Notes under the pieces: model-generated
The model's database searches: none
What the model was told of the DNA's origin: nothing
Seen by the model: the letters and a program-made list of their open reading frames with translations, nothing else
Shown: piece after piece, positions 11,301 to 21,850 of the stretch
Position numbering within the stretch: the stretch's first letter is position 1
How the letters are laid out: every line of letters starts with the position of its first letter
Assembly: GCA_963575745.1 (NCBI GenBank)
Contig: CAUYUJ010021058.1
Span: 1 to 64,000, forward strand
Reading direction: 5' to 3'
Length of the DNA stretch: 64,000 bases
Source of the DNA: Prorocentrum cordatum
Lineage: Eukaryota > Sar > Dinophyceae > Prorocentrales > Prorocentraceae
Translations under genes and position numbers: made by a program

Positions 11301-11592
11301 GGCCTACAGTTGGCTCTGGGCATTCAAAATCATGCCCAGGAATGGAGTTCTGGGAACTCGAAGACCACGAAGTGCCCTACAGTTGGCTCCCGGCATTCAA
11401 AATTTGTCCCGGGAATGGAGTTCTTGGAATTCGAAGAGCACGAAGTGGCCTACAGTTGGCTCCGGGCATTCAAAATGTGGCCCGGGAATGGAGTTCTGGG
11501 AATTCGAAGAGCACGAAGTGGCCTACAGTTGGCTCCGGGCATTCAGAATGTGGCCCGGGAATGGAGTTCTGGGACCTCGAAGACCACGAAGT
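11301..11592. repeat. 73-bp tandem satellite, four copies
   Basis: Units begin at 11301, 11374, 11447 and 11520 with GGCCTACAGTTGGCTC and end with GAAGA(C/G)CACGAAGT. It abuts the CAGCCT array without spacer. The last unit runs into unrecognised sequence (11593-12003). Confidence 0.93.
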
Positions 11593-12003
11593 GCGTAACT
11601 GTTTGCTTAAAACGACTTCCGCGGATTCTCCCCGGATCCTGCCCGGACCCCCCTGGGGAGTCATGATGTTTTCTTTTGAAACCATTAGAAACCTATCAGT
11701 CTTCGCTGTTAGGTAAAAAGGCTTCGGTCGTCATCTTACGGGAGGGCGGCTGGGGCGTCTCAACTTAAAAACCCTCCTGGCTTCTAAGAACTTGGAAGCC
11801 TCCAGACCGTCTAAGATCTTCTAAGAAGGCCCCGCCTTCTTAGGAGGACGCCCCCCTCACACCATCGCATCACAGACATCCTGCGTTTCGATATGTTCGA
11901 GACACGGGCCCCCGACCTTTCGACCATTTCCCCAGCTGCTTTTTGACGGCCCCGAGGCCCAGTGAGGGCCCCACGAGGCCAAACACAATTACAGAAATAA
12001 GTT

Positions 12004-12116
12004 TCAATGACAACGATCACAACGATCGTTGTCGTTGTCATCGTCATCGTTGTGATCATTGTTTTCGTTGGTATCGTTATTATCGATGATATCGTTGATC
12101 GGTATCGTTGTTATCG
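12004..12116. repeat. Degenerate ATCGTT/GTTGTC minisatellite
   Basis: Short hexamer-like units rich in ATCGTT with internal palindromes (AACGATCGTT). Confidence 0.75.
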
Positions 12117-12193
12117 TGGTTTACGCCGGATGTCTGGGCTTGTGCGCGCCGTCAGCAGACCACAGCTTGCTAGGGCGGTCCACGTCGGGAGCA

Positions 12194-12365
12194 TTATGAG
12201 ACGGGGGTCAATGCAAACGGGGGTCAAGCCAGGTCACGCAGGATCCTGCAGAGCCAGGGGTGCATCGGCCCAGGCTTGCGCGCAGGATCTTGCAAGATCC
12301 TGCAGGATCTCGCAGGATCCTGCAAGGCCTGACTGACCCAGGCTTGCATTGACCCGGGCCAGTGC
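12194..12365. mobile_element. TIR element family H, copy 1
   Basis: Left end GGGGGTCAATGCAAACG and right end, in reverse complement, GGGTCAATGCAAGCCTGGG match. The interior repeats the palindrome AGGATCCTGCA. A second, shorter copy lies at 14665-14762. Part of another element (family I) follows at about 12388-12520. Confidence 0.55.
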
Positions 12366-12659
12366 GTCCCCGACACCTCTCGAGCGCACGCAAGAGTGAC
12401 CCTTCGCTGGAGTGACCTCTGGTGCGGGCTCACGGGGGTCCCGCAGCACCGACCGGCGCGCTTGCATTTTCACCGAGCGTGTTCCATTACTCGCAAAGTG
12501 CCTACTCGCAAACTTCAGGAAAAAACAGGTCTGCATCGATGTAATATTTCATCGCAAATCTCCCGTGGCGGATCCGTGCCATTTGCGAGCAGTGACCTTG
12601 CGAGCAGCGGAACGTGCCTGTCTGCACGTAGTCCCCGCCGGCCCCCGACCGCCGCGCAC

Positions 12660-12935
12660 CGCAGCGGCGCTTCTCGGGGCTCTCTTGGAGCGCTTCTTGG
12701 GGCGTTTTTGGAGCGGCCTTGGGGCCGTTTGGATCATGTTGGGGAGCCAACTCGAGCCATCTTGGAGGCCATCTTGGGCTATCCGACCATCTTGGAGGTC
12801 ATCTTGGGCTATCTGGCCATCTTGGAGCCAGCTCGAGCCAGCTTGGGCTATAAGGGCCATCTTGGAGGCCATCTTGGGCTCCCTGAGACCGCTCGGGGGC
12901 CTCTTGGGGGGCCCATCGGTCGCTCCCTCGCCCAG
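12660..12935. repeat. CTTGG-type phased repeat
   Basis: Degenerate units of the form CATCTTGGAGGC or CTCTTGGGGC about every 10-21 bp. No gene. Confidence 0.7.
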
Positions 12936-13036
12936 GGCCACCTCTTGCGTGCGGGCCGAGCCTCCGTGCCCAGGCCGCGGCAGTCTATAGGCTCCGCGGC
13001 CCCCCCCCCCGGGGGAGCACGCGCGCCGCGCCCGCG

Positions 13037-13134
13037 ATGAGCTCCGCGGCGTTCGCCCCGCCGCCGCGGGGCGCGGAGGCGGCGGGGGGGCTCGCCGCGG
13101 TCGCCGCCGAGGGCGCGCCCGCGGGGCAAGGGGC
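13037..13134 (+). CDS. Possible N-terminal exon, Ala/Pro/Gly-rich
   Basis: From ATG 13037 the codons end almost exclusively in G or C (MSSAAFAPPPRGAEAAGG, then LAAVAAEGAPAGQGASS) until the frame enters a (TCC)n tract that would encode Ser. This looks like a protein start more than random sequence, but no family is recognised and no downstream exon was found. Confidence 0.25.
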
Positions 13135-13470
13135 CTCCTCCCCCTCCTCGTCCTCCTCCTCGTCCCTCCTCCTCGTCCCTCCTCCTCCTCCTCCTCCTCC
13201 TCCTCCTCCTCCTCCTCCTCCTCCTCCTCCTCCTCCTCCTCCTCCTCCTCCCCTTGTCCCTCCTTCTCCCCTCCCCTCCTCCCTCATCTTTCTCCCTCCT
13301 CCTCCACCCTCCTCCCCTTCTCCCTCCTTCTCCCCTCCATCCTCCTCTTCCCTGCTCCCTCCTCCTCCCCTTCTCCCTCCTCCCTCCTTACTCCTCACGC
13401 CTCCCTCCTCCCGCCTCCCACCCCCCCTCCTTCCCTCTCCTCCTCTCTGCATTCCTTTTCCCTGTGAATA
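13135..13470. repeat. (TCC)n and CT-rich tract
   Basis: Pure TCC at about 13176-13250, then irregular pyrimidine-rich sequence. Confidence 0.9.
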
Positions 13471-13568
13471 ACTCCTCCCTGTCGCACCTCGAGGCGTGTC
13501 GATAATGTGGGCCAGGCGTTCCGTCTGAGACCTCCTCACCGTGCATGATCCCTAAATTGGTAAGTGGC

Positions 13569-13817
13569 AACAGTTTCACACAGGGCGGGCCGTGTTCAAG
13601 ATGTGACTCTCGCCATAGCGTCGCGCACATTCGTTCTCAACAGGCTTAAGAGCTTCACAGATAGAGGGCGGGCAGTTTTCAACATCTGTTTCTCGCCTTC
13701 GTGCCGCGCCAGTTTGCTGAACAAGCTTGCACGAAATTCACGGATAGAGGGCGGGCCGTTTCCAAATGTGGGTCTCGCTTTAACGTCGCGCACATTCGCC
13801 TAAAAGATCACACAAGC
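13569..13817. repeat. 83-bp tandem satellite, three copies
   Basis: Units start at about 13569, 13651 and 13737 with TTCAC(A/G)...AGGGCGGGC(C/A)GT, pass through TCTCGC, and end with CGCGC(A/C)A followed by a CTTA- or CTTG-containing piece. The copies are about 75 percent alike. Confidence 0.8.
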
Positions 13818-14474
13818 TTCATTGATGGAGATGGAGGGCTGTGATGTTCTGGCACGATTCAGGACCATCAGGACGCAACAGGAACGTGAGCTCGCAGCAT
13901 TCAAGTTCCAAGGATGGTGGTCTGGTACAGTTCAGGATTTCCAGACGAGTGTCTTCCAACGGGGCACTTCCCTCAGTGAAAATCAACATCTGCAGGGACT
14001 TGTGAGGAGGGAAATTGGAGGGAGGGCGTTATTGCAACATTGTGGATGAGTCTTGAGTTTACTCTGGTCTCCTTCTTCCTCCTCCGCCTCCGCCTCCCTC
14101 CTCCAGGTTTCGCGCCAATGGGGCTCAGGCACGTGAAAAGCCACAGTTCCATGATCCAGGTTCGGAAAGACATGTTCTCAGTGCGAGCTCCAGGGAAACG
14201 ACCTGACTGACAAGTGTACCAAGCTCGGTGCCAGCCACGGAGCGGCATCCGAGAAGGACGTGCTTTATTTTCTCTTGAGGGGTGCTTGGATTTGTCGCCT
14301 CAGGCTTGCAGGCTCACTGCTCGTCTCGCCGCCCAGCGTGTGGAGGAAGAGGTTCACGACCACCAGGGCTGGAGAGGCCACTCGACTCCTCGGCCCGGGC
14401 TCGGGGGTTGGCACCCCTCATTCGGCGACAGAAATCCTATACGGAACCCTTGCAGACAAGCTGCCTAGAGCCAT

Positions 14475-14508
14475 TGTCTTGCATTGTCTTGCGTTGTCTT
14501 GCATTGTC
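14475..14508. repeat. 10-bp minisatellite CATTGTCTTG
   Basis: Four tandem units. Flanking sequence 13818-14660 is otherwise unrecognised. Confidence 0.85.
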
Positions 14509-14664
14509 GCAGGAAAATCAGATAGACGGAGATCTGGGCATCGGGGCGCGAGCCAGACGGTGTTTGGGCGATGCCGTCGACTGCTTTCGTGATGACCTCG
14601 TTCTGCGGCACACGCGGAGAGAAGACCAGCACAAGGGCAGACGACAACAATCGGGGCTCAAGGG

Positions 14665-14762
14665 GCGGGGGTCAGTGCAAACGGGGGTCAGTCAGAGCGC
14701 CAGATCTTGCAGGATCCTGCCAGGCCTGACTGACTCATGTCTGGATTGACCGGGGTCAGACG
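14665..14762. mobile_element. TIR element family H, copy 2
   Basis: Same ends as the copy at 12194 (GGGGGTCAGTGCAAACGG on the left, GACTGACTCATGTCTGGAT on the right), with a shortened core around AGATCTTGCAGGATCCTGC. Confidence 0.55.
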
Positions 14763-14799
14763 ACCCCCGAAACAGAACGAAAACACAAAACTCAAAACC

Positions 14800-15130
14800 T
14801 TGTCCAGCTCGAACCCTGCGGGGCTCCTGGCCCCCCCTTCCTGGGCGCACCCCGACCTGGGCCGCCGCTCAACGTCGTCGCCATGGTCCTTCTCCTCCTC
14901 CTCCTCCTCCTCCTCCTCCTCCTCCTCCTCCTCCTCCTCCTCCTCCTCCTCCTCCTCCTTCTCGTCGTCGTCGTCGTCGTCGTCCTCCGAGGCGCCGCCG
15001 CGGCGCTGGCGCTGACGAGCGCGGCGAGGAGCGCCGCTGGCTCCAGGGTGGTCTCCGCCGGCGCGCCGCCCGCTGGACACGCCCCTTCTGCGCGGGGGCA
15101 CGGGGGCCACGGTCGAGGCCTCCCAGATCG
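14800..15130 (-). CDS. Possible exon encoding an acidic Asp/Glu tract
   Basis: On the minus strand the frame reads RRRGVSSGRRAGGDHPG, then GGASEDDDDDDDEK, then a run of about 23 Glu, then KDHGDDVERRPRSG and AGFELDK, followed by a donor-like AAG|GTTTTG near 14804. The switch from GAC codons to GAG codons to a normal mixed segment suggests coding, not a bare microsatellite. Acidic tails are common in nuclear proteins, but no domain identifies this one. The same DNA on the plus strand is a (CTC)n/(GTC)n tract at 14888-14985, so a pure repeat origin cannot be excluded. Confidence 0.3.
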
Positions 15131-15275
15131 GGTCAGGGAGGAGGAGGAGGAGGAGGAGGAGGAGGAGGACGAGGAGGACGAGGAGGACGAGGAGGGAGGA
15201 GGAGGACGAGGAGGAGGAGGAGGAGGCGGAGGAGGAGGACGAGGAGGAGGAGGAGGAGGAGGAGGAGGAGATCGG
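14888..15275. repeat. (CTC)n facing (GAG)n, inverted microsatellite pair
   Basis: (CTC)n at 14888-14960 and (GAG)n at 15136-15275 are complementary and separated by about 175 bp. The GAG part contains GAC and GGC interruptions. Confidence 0.85.
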
Positions 15276-15306
15276 GTCAGGGAAAGAGAGCACGCGGCTC
15301 GAGGCT

Positions 15307-15543
15307 CGAGGTTTTCGAACGTTTTTAGGGGAACAAGAAGTGGCATAAACATAAAAACTCTGAGGTCCGCGCGGATTTCTCGGATCCGCGCTGGGGCCCC
15401 CCGGCGGCGCCTCCGGCGCCGCCCCTGGCGCGCTCCGCGCGCCAATGATGGGGGTCCAGCGCGGATCCGAGAAATCCGCGCGGACCTCCGAGTTTTTATG
15501 TTTATGTCACTTTTTGTTCCCCTAGATTTTGAAAATTCTCGAA
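15307..15543. mobile_element. Foldback element family J, copy 1
   Basis: Inverted arms of about 95 bp. The left arm passes through AGGGGAACAAGAAGTGGC, AACATAAAAACTC, GAGGTCCGCGCGGATTTC and ends at GATCCGCGCTGG (15395). The right arm starts CCAGCGCGGATCC (15456) and mirrors it to GTTCCCCTAG. The 60-bp loop is GC-rich (GGCGGCGCCTCCGGCGCC). Related copies are at 36060 and 39100. No coding. Confidence 0.8.
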
Positions 15544-15680
15544 GGCTTTCCAGCCTCGGGATCCTCTCGGGCAGCTGCGGCTCGCCGGGGGCGTTCAAGG
15601 GGTGCCCATATCGTCCCGAAGGGCCGCCAGAGGGCCGAGTGATGGCCAGAACACCAGACACCCTCGAGTCACGACAAGAT
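15544..15680 (+). repeat. Dispersed repeat family B, copy 1
   Basis: Contains GGGCAGCTGCGGCTCGCC, then GGGGGCGTTC, then TCGTCCCGAAGGG, shared with copies at 20480-20595 (+), 36436-36512 (-) and 38598-38725 (+). It directly abuts the family J element here; at 36.4 and 38.6 kb B and J are also neighbours. Confidence 0.6.
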
Positions 15681-15845
15681 CACGACGGAATGGTTTCCCA
15701 AAATTTCCGGCCGCTGGGGGCCCTCGGCAGGCCTCGGGGCTGTCCAGAAACGGCTCAAGACGAAGAACCGGTCCTGGGAAATGGGTCGAGACCTCTCGAG
15801 GTCGACGTTGTGAATAAATCATGACGCCGGGATCTGCGGCTCTAG

Positions 15846-16028
15846 GTCGCCCAGATCGGGTCGGAGGATCGTGCCGCATCGTCGATGCATCGGCGATGCG
15901 GCTTGACGGAGTTCTCCACGCCGACGTCGCCGATGCACCGCCGACGTTTCCGATGCATCACCGATGCATCGGCGATGCATCACGATCCTCCAACCCTAAT
16001 TATCTACCCGGACCCCATTTGGGAGGAG
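15846..16028. mobile_element. TIR element family C, copy 2
   Basis: Left end CCCAGATCGGGTCGGAGGAT, right end ATCCTCCAACCC...GGACCCCATTTGGGAGG. The core has GATGCATCGGCGATGC-type nested palindromes. A stray left end of the same family is at 15117-15139. Confidence 0.65.
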
Positions 16029-16420
16029 GATGCGAAGACCGACGTCAGCTCCTGTCCATTTGAAACACAAGGCCGCCTGCCCAACAGCGGCCGATGTCGG
16101 TTTTGGACAGCATGTTGTTGGAGGCATCGTACTAGTTTTTTCCGTACCCGTTTCGGGAGTCCAAATCTCTACTCCCGGGAGCCTCGATCACGGGTGCTAG
16201 CACCACGGGTGTTTCGCATCTTTGGATAACCAGTTATCGTAAGTCCCCCGCGGGTTTTGAGCTCAAGCATTGGGCTTGGCGGATGTCGCAGATTGGACGG
16301 CCCAGTCCTCGCGAAGGGCGTTAGCCGTAGATGCGCCTCGCGCGCGCGTGCCGACTCGTAGGACAGATCCCCCAAACCGTGCCTTCACTTAGTGGGGTCG
16401 TACTCGCGTTGCTAAGTAGT

Positions 16421-16632
16421 TGGATGGGTCGGGCGACGTTTCTCTACGTTCGCGCCCGCGCCCGCCCTGACCTTACGGCGGAACTTATAGCGCAACAGAT
16501 TGAGAGGATCTCGCTTCGTTCGCGCCAGAGTCCGCCCCTATGGCGCAATTTAAGGCACAGCATACGGCACGACACACTGGATGGGTCGGGCGAGGTTCCG
16601 CCACGTTCGCGCCCGAGCCCACCCCTATGGCC
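16421..16632 (+). repeat. Direct duplication of about 50 bp
   Basis: GGATGGGTCGGGCGA...CGTTCGCGCCCG occurs at 16421-16468 and again at 16579-16628. 16029-16420 and 16640-17080 contain nothing I can identify. Confidence 0.6.
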
Positions 16633-17087
16633 GATGGCGCAATCAACGCGGCAACCCACGGCGCATCTTATGGCCATGCCGCAACCTCTGGCGCAACCTG
16701 GGGGTGCAACATGTACAACGTAGGTTGCACCACAGTAGTTGAACCGCTTAGATGACAACGCCGAAATTGCACCGCCTGCAGTGCGCTTCGTATATGACAC
16801 ATACTGAACGCACTAGCTCACTGTTTGGGGCGCGCGCTGGAAGACATATGCAACCCGCGCCTTTGTACTTATCCCTACGTGTCGCCCTCTTCCCCTCCTG
16901 CACCTCGCCCTGTTCGTTCATCCCTCCGTATCCCGCCTCTCCACCTCCACCGGATCCTCATTAGTTTGGTTTCGGTGCCCGCCGAGGGGCGACCATGACG
17001 CCGCCGCGAGCAGACGAGTGAATTTCCACACCGTCGAGCTGCTTCTCGGCTGACCATTTAGCGCGAGGGCCCATCAAGGAAATTCTT

Positions 17088-17160
17088 GACGCTTCGCGTA
17101 TCTCCACCAGCCCATCCAGAAGCGACGCCCAGGCGAGTTGAGGTGATGAGGGAAGTGTAG
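17088..17160 (+). repeat. Dispersed repeat family E, copy 1
   Basis: Starts TTGACGCTTCGCG and continues CCACCAGCCCATCCAGAA, CGACGCCCAGGCG. Other copies: 46033 (+), 48428-48510 (-), 55519 (+), 56201 (+). Confidence 0.75.
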
Positions 17161-17179
17161 GAGCAAAGAGAGGGACAGC

Positions 17180-17402
17180 CGAACCGTTCGACGGAGGAGG
17201 AGGACAAGGAGGAGGATGGATGGATGAGGGAGGAGGGAGAAGGATGATGAATATGATGAGGAGAGGAGGATGGAGGAGGTGGCGGAGGGAGAGGAGGGAT
17301 TGGGTAGGCGGATAAGGAGGAGGAGAAGGAGGAAGAGGAGGAGGAGAAGGAGGGGGGATGATGATGATGATGAGGAGGAGGAGGAGGAGGAGGAGGAGGA
17401 GA
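17180..17402. repeat. GAG/GGA-rich purine tract with GAT run
   Basis: Purine-rich, with (GAT)n around 17355-17372 and (GAG)n to 17402. Confidence 0.85.
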
Positions 17403-17439
17403 ACAAAACTGACGAACATGAGAGCCTCCTACGATGTCT

Positions 17440-17770
17440 CTTGGGAATTATTTTGGATGCCTCTTGGAGGGTATGGGGGGCATCTTGGGTGACTCGGGGA
17501 TAGTCTTGAAGCCTCTTGGGGGCCTCTTGGTGGCCTCTTGGGGGCTTCTTAGGGGTTCTCTTGGGAGCCTCTTGGAGGCCTCTGGAGACCCTCTGGCAGC
17601 CTCTTGGGGCGCTCTTGGGAGCTTTAGGGGCGCTCTTGGGCCCGATGCGTCACGGACTCGGTGCGTGACGACGTTCCGAAACACGTAAAGCAACATGTCA
17701 CGGATTCGGTGTTTCTTGGGCCCTTTTTGGGTTTTCCTCTGGCATCTTGGGGCGCTCATTGGGGCTTCAT
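17440..17770 (+). repeat. CTCTTGGGGGC phased repeat
   Basis: GCCTCTTGGGGGCCTCTTGG-type units every 11-21 bp. A small GCAGGGTCTTT minisatellite follows at about 17860-17935. Confidence 0.8.
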
Positions 17771-18074
17771 CGGCTTCCAAGAGGCCCCAACAAGGCACGT
17801 ACTAGCAAGCATCCCGCCGAACTCTTTCCGACGGGTTCGACCCAGGACTCACTGGAGGGTCTTCGCAGGGTCTTTGCATGTTTTTTCGCAGGTCATTGCG
17901 ATGGTCTTTGCAGGGTCTTTGCAGGAGGAACTCTGCAGCGTACTGCAGGGGGTCCATGGGGAGAGAGTCGGGAGATGGGGGTTATGAGAAGTTGGAAGGC
18001 GAAGCTCTCATAACCACGTCACACACACACACCCAGGGACTGGTTGGATTTATGCGAGGTGCATTGTTTAGGTG

Positions 18075-18368
18075 ATCGAAAAATCAATGATCGAACACAT
18101 GTTTTCGTGTTCGAACAATTTCTCTGGTGTTCGAACAATCGTTTTCGTGTTCGAACACGTCTCCGGTGTTCGAACAGTCGTTTTTGGTGTTCGAACAATT
18201 TTCTGGTGTTCGAACACTCGTTTCCGTTGTTCGAACAATTTTCTGGTGTTCGAACGGTTTTTTCCGGTGTTCGAACATTTCTGTACATATCGTTTTTGTA
18301 CTAGTGCTAACAACCACGCAATGTTCGAACAACGTTCTTGTTGTTCGAACATTTTTTCGATGTTCGAA
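18075..18368. repeat. Helically phased array of the palindrome TGTTCGAACA
   Basis: TTCGAA cores lie at 18110, 18130, 18150, 18169, 18190, 18209, 18230, 18249 and 18270, then after a 54-bp gap at 18324, 18344 and 18363. Spacing alternates 19-21 bp. Degenerate ATCGAA members at 18075 and 18090 extend it leftward. Most cores are inside GTGTTCGAACA. The sequence between palindromes varies (CAATTTTCTG, CACTCGTTTCC and others), so the palindrome is the conserved part. Confidence 0.95.
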
Positions 18369-18529
18369 CAATGTCGCGGCCGTCGTTGCACGATCGCGCG
18401 TACGAGTAACGACCGTACAAGTCGGCTGCGTCGGGACGGCGCTCCCGCACATCATGTCAAAGCCTGGGCAGAGGGGTCTGCTCGCAGGGAGACGGGGGCA
18501 ACTGTGGGCCGAAACGTGTTCGCAGGGAT

Positions 18530-19500
18530 ATCCCTGGGGCACACTTTTGGGGGGCCCTCGTGGGAGTTCCGCTGGGGCTGCGCGGGGCTCTCCTGGTGCG
18601 TTCTTGGAGCCAGTGGGGGGCTTCAATGAGGCCCAGCGGGGCCCCAAGGGTGCTCATAAGGCGGCCCCCAACGGTATCATGCCAAGGGCTTTTGGTACGT
18701 ATGATATCCATGGGGGCCTTTTTCTGCCCCTCTCGCTCACTCTTTTGGACCCCTCTTCGAAACTCCGTTGGTGGTGTCTAGGGCCTTACAGTGCCCTCTA
18801 TGGGGTTGGGGAAGGGACCCCGAGAATGCCCAGGAGGGCCACCAGAGGGCCCACAACCAGCGCCCCCCAACGATGGGGGGCCCTTTGGGGTCTCTCCGGA
18901 GCCCTTCGGGGCATCTCTTCGTCTGGGGACGTCCTGGGCCATCTTTGGGGCCGAGTGACGGCCCCCAGCTGGGCCAACGACATCGTACCAGGGGCTGTTG
19001 GTAATTATGATGAAGAATGTCTTAGGCCCTTCTCGGGCCCCTCTTGGATGCCCTTTCACCCCCATATTGGAGGTCTGTTGTCGCTGCGTGGGGCCCGTCT
19101 GTGCCGTCTTTGGGCCAGAGGAGGGCTTAGCCGGGGGGCCCCCAATTCGCGCTCCCCTTCGGGAGCCCCCAAAATCGTTTCTAGGACCCCTCTTGGGGCG
19201 CTCTTGGAGCGTTCTTGGGCGCTCTTGGGGCCGTCTTTGGGCTCTCTTGGGCCTCTCTTGGGGCCCTCTTGGGCCATCTTGGAGCCATCTTGAGGCCTCG
19301 CGAGGCTATCGGAAGCGAAAATGCGAGAAAGCAAAAATGCAGCTCTTTGGAGGTCTTGGAAGCCTCTTGGAGCCATCTTGGAACGTTCTTGGGGCCTTTT
19401 GGAGCATCTTGGGAACCATCTTGAAGCATTTCAGGCTATCTTGAGCCATCTTGGAGATCGTCTTGGGTTCCCTGAGGCGCTCTTGGAGCCGCCTTGGGCG
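18530..19500 (+). repeat. GC-rich CTTGG/GGGCCC-type degenerate repeat region
   Basis: Long stretch of diverged CTCTTGG-, GGGGCCC- and CATCTTGG-containing units, densest at 19180-19500. Long frames here are not supported as genes: no domains, and the peptide is dominated by repeated Leu-Gly-Ala-Ser-Trp. Confidence 0.6.
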
Positions 19501-19652
19501 AACAAGTACCCTCTGACACCTCGCGCCCCCCGCCCCCCCGTCCAGGTCCAGGGGAGGGGGTAGGGGGAGGGGTAAACCCCTCCCGGAAGGGAAGAAGGGG
19601 TTCGGAAGAGGAACCTCTCTAGACGACATACGCCCTCAAGGGCTGGTGGGAC
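19500..19652 (+). repeat. Dispersed repeat family F, copy 1
   Basis: Pattern: GACACCTCGCG, GTCCAGG...GGGGAGGGGGTAGGGGGA, GGGGTAAACCCC, GAACCTCTCTAGAC, GGGCTGGTGGGA. Other copies at 46555-46700, 48100-48195 (partial) and 56045-56198. 19653-20478 shows no recognisable feature. Confidence 0.7.
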
Positions 19653-20479
19653 TCGTCAGCCAGATGGCGTTCATCTCCAAAACGCGTTGCATCACAGCGT
19701 GCCCAGTTTCATACACAAGGTACACGTATCGTTTTTGCATTTTGTGTGGCTCGTTAAGGAGCGGCAGCAATATGTGGCACCAGCCACTGCCCAGACTCAT
19801 GCCACGTGCCACGGCGCCTCATGTTTGCGCGCCTCAGATCCCCTGACCATACCAAAATCACCACTAAACCCAACACGCGCGTGCGCGCAGAGCGTGCGCA
19901 TCGACTACACGCACACAGCAAGAAACGTTGAAAAGGAAACAGGCAAGCCGATGAGCGAACACTTTCTCGAATGCGCATCCGACGGCGCTGACGACGACGC
20001 CACGGGCCCGACATTTCGCATGCGCATTAGCGCCTGGACCACGCCAGCACATGCGACGTCAATGCCTTTACGCGCAAGAAGCGCGCCTCAATACAGGCAC
20101 ACACGCGCGCACAGTTTGCCTCTTGCGCCCGCGCAGCTTACTCACCACTGCCGCATGCAAGCAATGCGCGCACCAGGGCAAGTACATCGCAACTCTGTCG
20201 CAATAGTGAGCACGCATTGGTTTTGGCATCGTTGCCTTACCCGTGCGCCCCATGTTCGCGCTTGAGGCTCTGCCTTGCTAGATAGAGTGAACGTAGGTTT
20301 GTTAACCGACGCTCACGCAGCCAGACAGGATAATCGCCGGTCCTATGTTTCGAAAAACCAGTGCTGGAAACACCCGTCATCGGTATCGGCAGTACTCAGG
20401 GGCAAAGGCAACGGAGATTTGGAGGTTTTCGTCGGTCTCCGATGCTTTCAGGATTTGTGTGTCGCTTCCTGGAGGTTTG

Positions 20480-20595
20480 CTCCCTGCCCTTGGGATGCGT
20501 TCCAGCAGCTGCGCCTCGCCGAGAGCGTTCCGAGGCTGTCCGAATCGTCCCGAACGGCCCACGTTGTGACCCGAACACCGAGGTCAGGGAGAATT
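20480..20595 (+). repeat. Dispersed repeat family B, copy 2
   Basis: CCAGCAGCTGCGCCTCGCCG, then GAGCGTTCCGAGGCTGTCCG, then ATCGTCCCGAACGGCC. Confidence 0.6.
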
Positions 20596-20746
20596 TCGAT
20601 CCACTCGGTCCGACCCGACAGTGATATCGGCCAGCCCGATCCGATTCGGTCCCGTCGTTCCGACGATCCGATGCGGCCCGACCCACACAAAAAACACGCC
20701 CCCGTCCCATATCGCGCTCGCACTGTCCTCCCCTGTCTCTCGGCCT

Positions 20747-20750
20747 CTCA

Positions 20751-20786
<36 letters not shown>

Positions 20787-20905
20787 ATATATATATATAT
20801 ATATATATATCTAATATCTATATATCTCTTTTGTGTTCTTTTGCTTTTTTTGTTTCTCTCTCTCTCTCTCACTCTGTCTCTCTCTCTCTCTCTCCTTCTC
20901 TCTAT
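20747..20905. repeat. (TC)n, (TATC)n and (TA)n microsatellites
   Basis: TC at 20750-20773, TATC/TA at 20773-20825, TC again at 20855-20903. 20906-21180 is unrecognised. Confidence 0.92.
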
Positions 20906-21204
20906 ATATACATGCATATTTCCCCTATCTCCCCCAGACATGGCCCGAAAGTGCACTCGTGGCTACGCCGAGCGGATGGGGCCCGCTTGCTGACACGGTT
21001 TTCGCTCTTCGCAAGGAGGGGGGCTGACGCTGTTGGGCTCTCGGTTGTGAGCAGGCGCCGGTCATATGCGGAAGGCCGCCTGGGTACCTGGCCCAGCGCT
21101 CAGAAGGGAGCACCTAAGAGAGTTGTGAGGCGCTGTTCGATGTTGTTCCGGACCCCCTCCCCACATCTTCTTAATCCATAGTCCTCATCATCATATTCCT
21201 CCTC

Positions 21205-21363
21205 CGATGTCTCCCACGTTCCTCCTCCTCCTCCTCCCCGTCCTGCTCCTCCTCCTCCTCCTCGTCGTCGTTATCATCAGCATCATCATCCGCATCCTCA
21301 TCCTCATCACCATCATCACCATCATCACCATCATCATCAGCATCATCCTCATAATCAGCATCG

Positions 21364-21423
<60 letters not shown>

Positions 21424-21776
21424 GCAGCGGCAGCATCATACGCATTGTCATCAGCATCAACATCATCAGCAGCAGCATCAGCATTTGCACCAGCATCATC
21501 AGCAGCAGTATCATCAGCATCCGCATCATCGTCATCATCACATTCCTACTCATCATAAACATTAGCATCATCAGCATCATCATCATCATCGTCATCGTCA
21601 TCAACAGCATCATCATTATTACCAGTATCGTCATCATGATCCTCATCACTTGCATCAGCATCATCATAATCAGCATCAGCAGCATCATCACCATCGTCAT
21701 CGCCATCATCATCCTCATCATCATCAGCATCGTAATCATAATCATGATCAGCAGCATCATCATTGTCGTCGTCATT

Positions 21777-21825
<49 letters not shown>

Positions 21826-21850
21826 GCACCACCAAAATCATCATAATCAG
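21205..21850. repeat. (CAT/ATC)n microsatellite
   Basis: About 650 bp of CATCAT with CATCAG, CATCGT and CATCCT variants. The minus strand gives poly-Met/Asp frames only because of the repeat. Confidence 0.95.

Noticed and set aside
9977-11716. A 579-codon open frame rich in Ser, Ala, Pro and Gln
   Set aside because: It is the translated CAGCCT satellite and 73-bp repeats; frame openness follows from the repeat unit being a multiple of three.
18127-19293. A 388-codon plus-strand frame through the palindrome array and CTTGG region
   Set aside because: Composition is set by the repeats, there is no domain, and codon usage does not favour G/C endings as in the credible genes.
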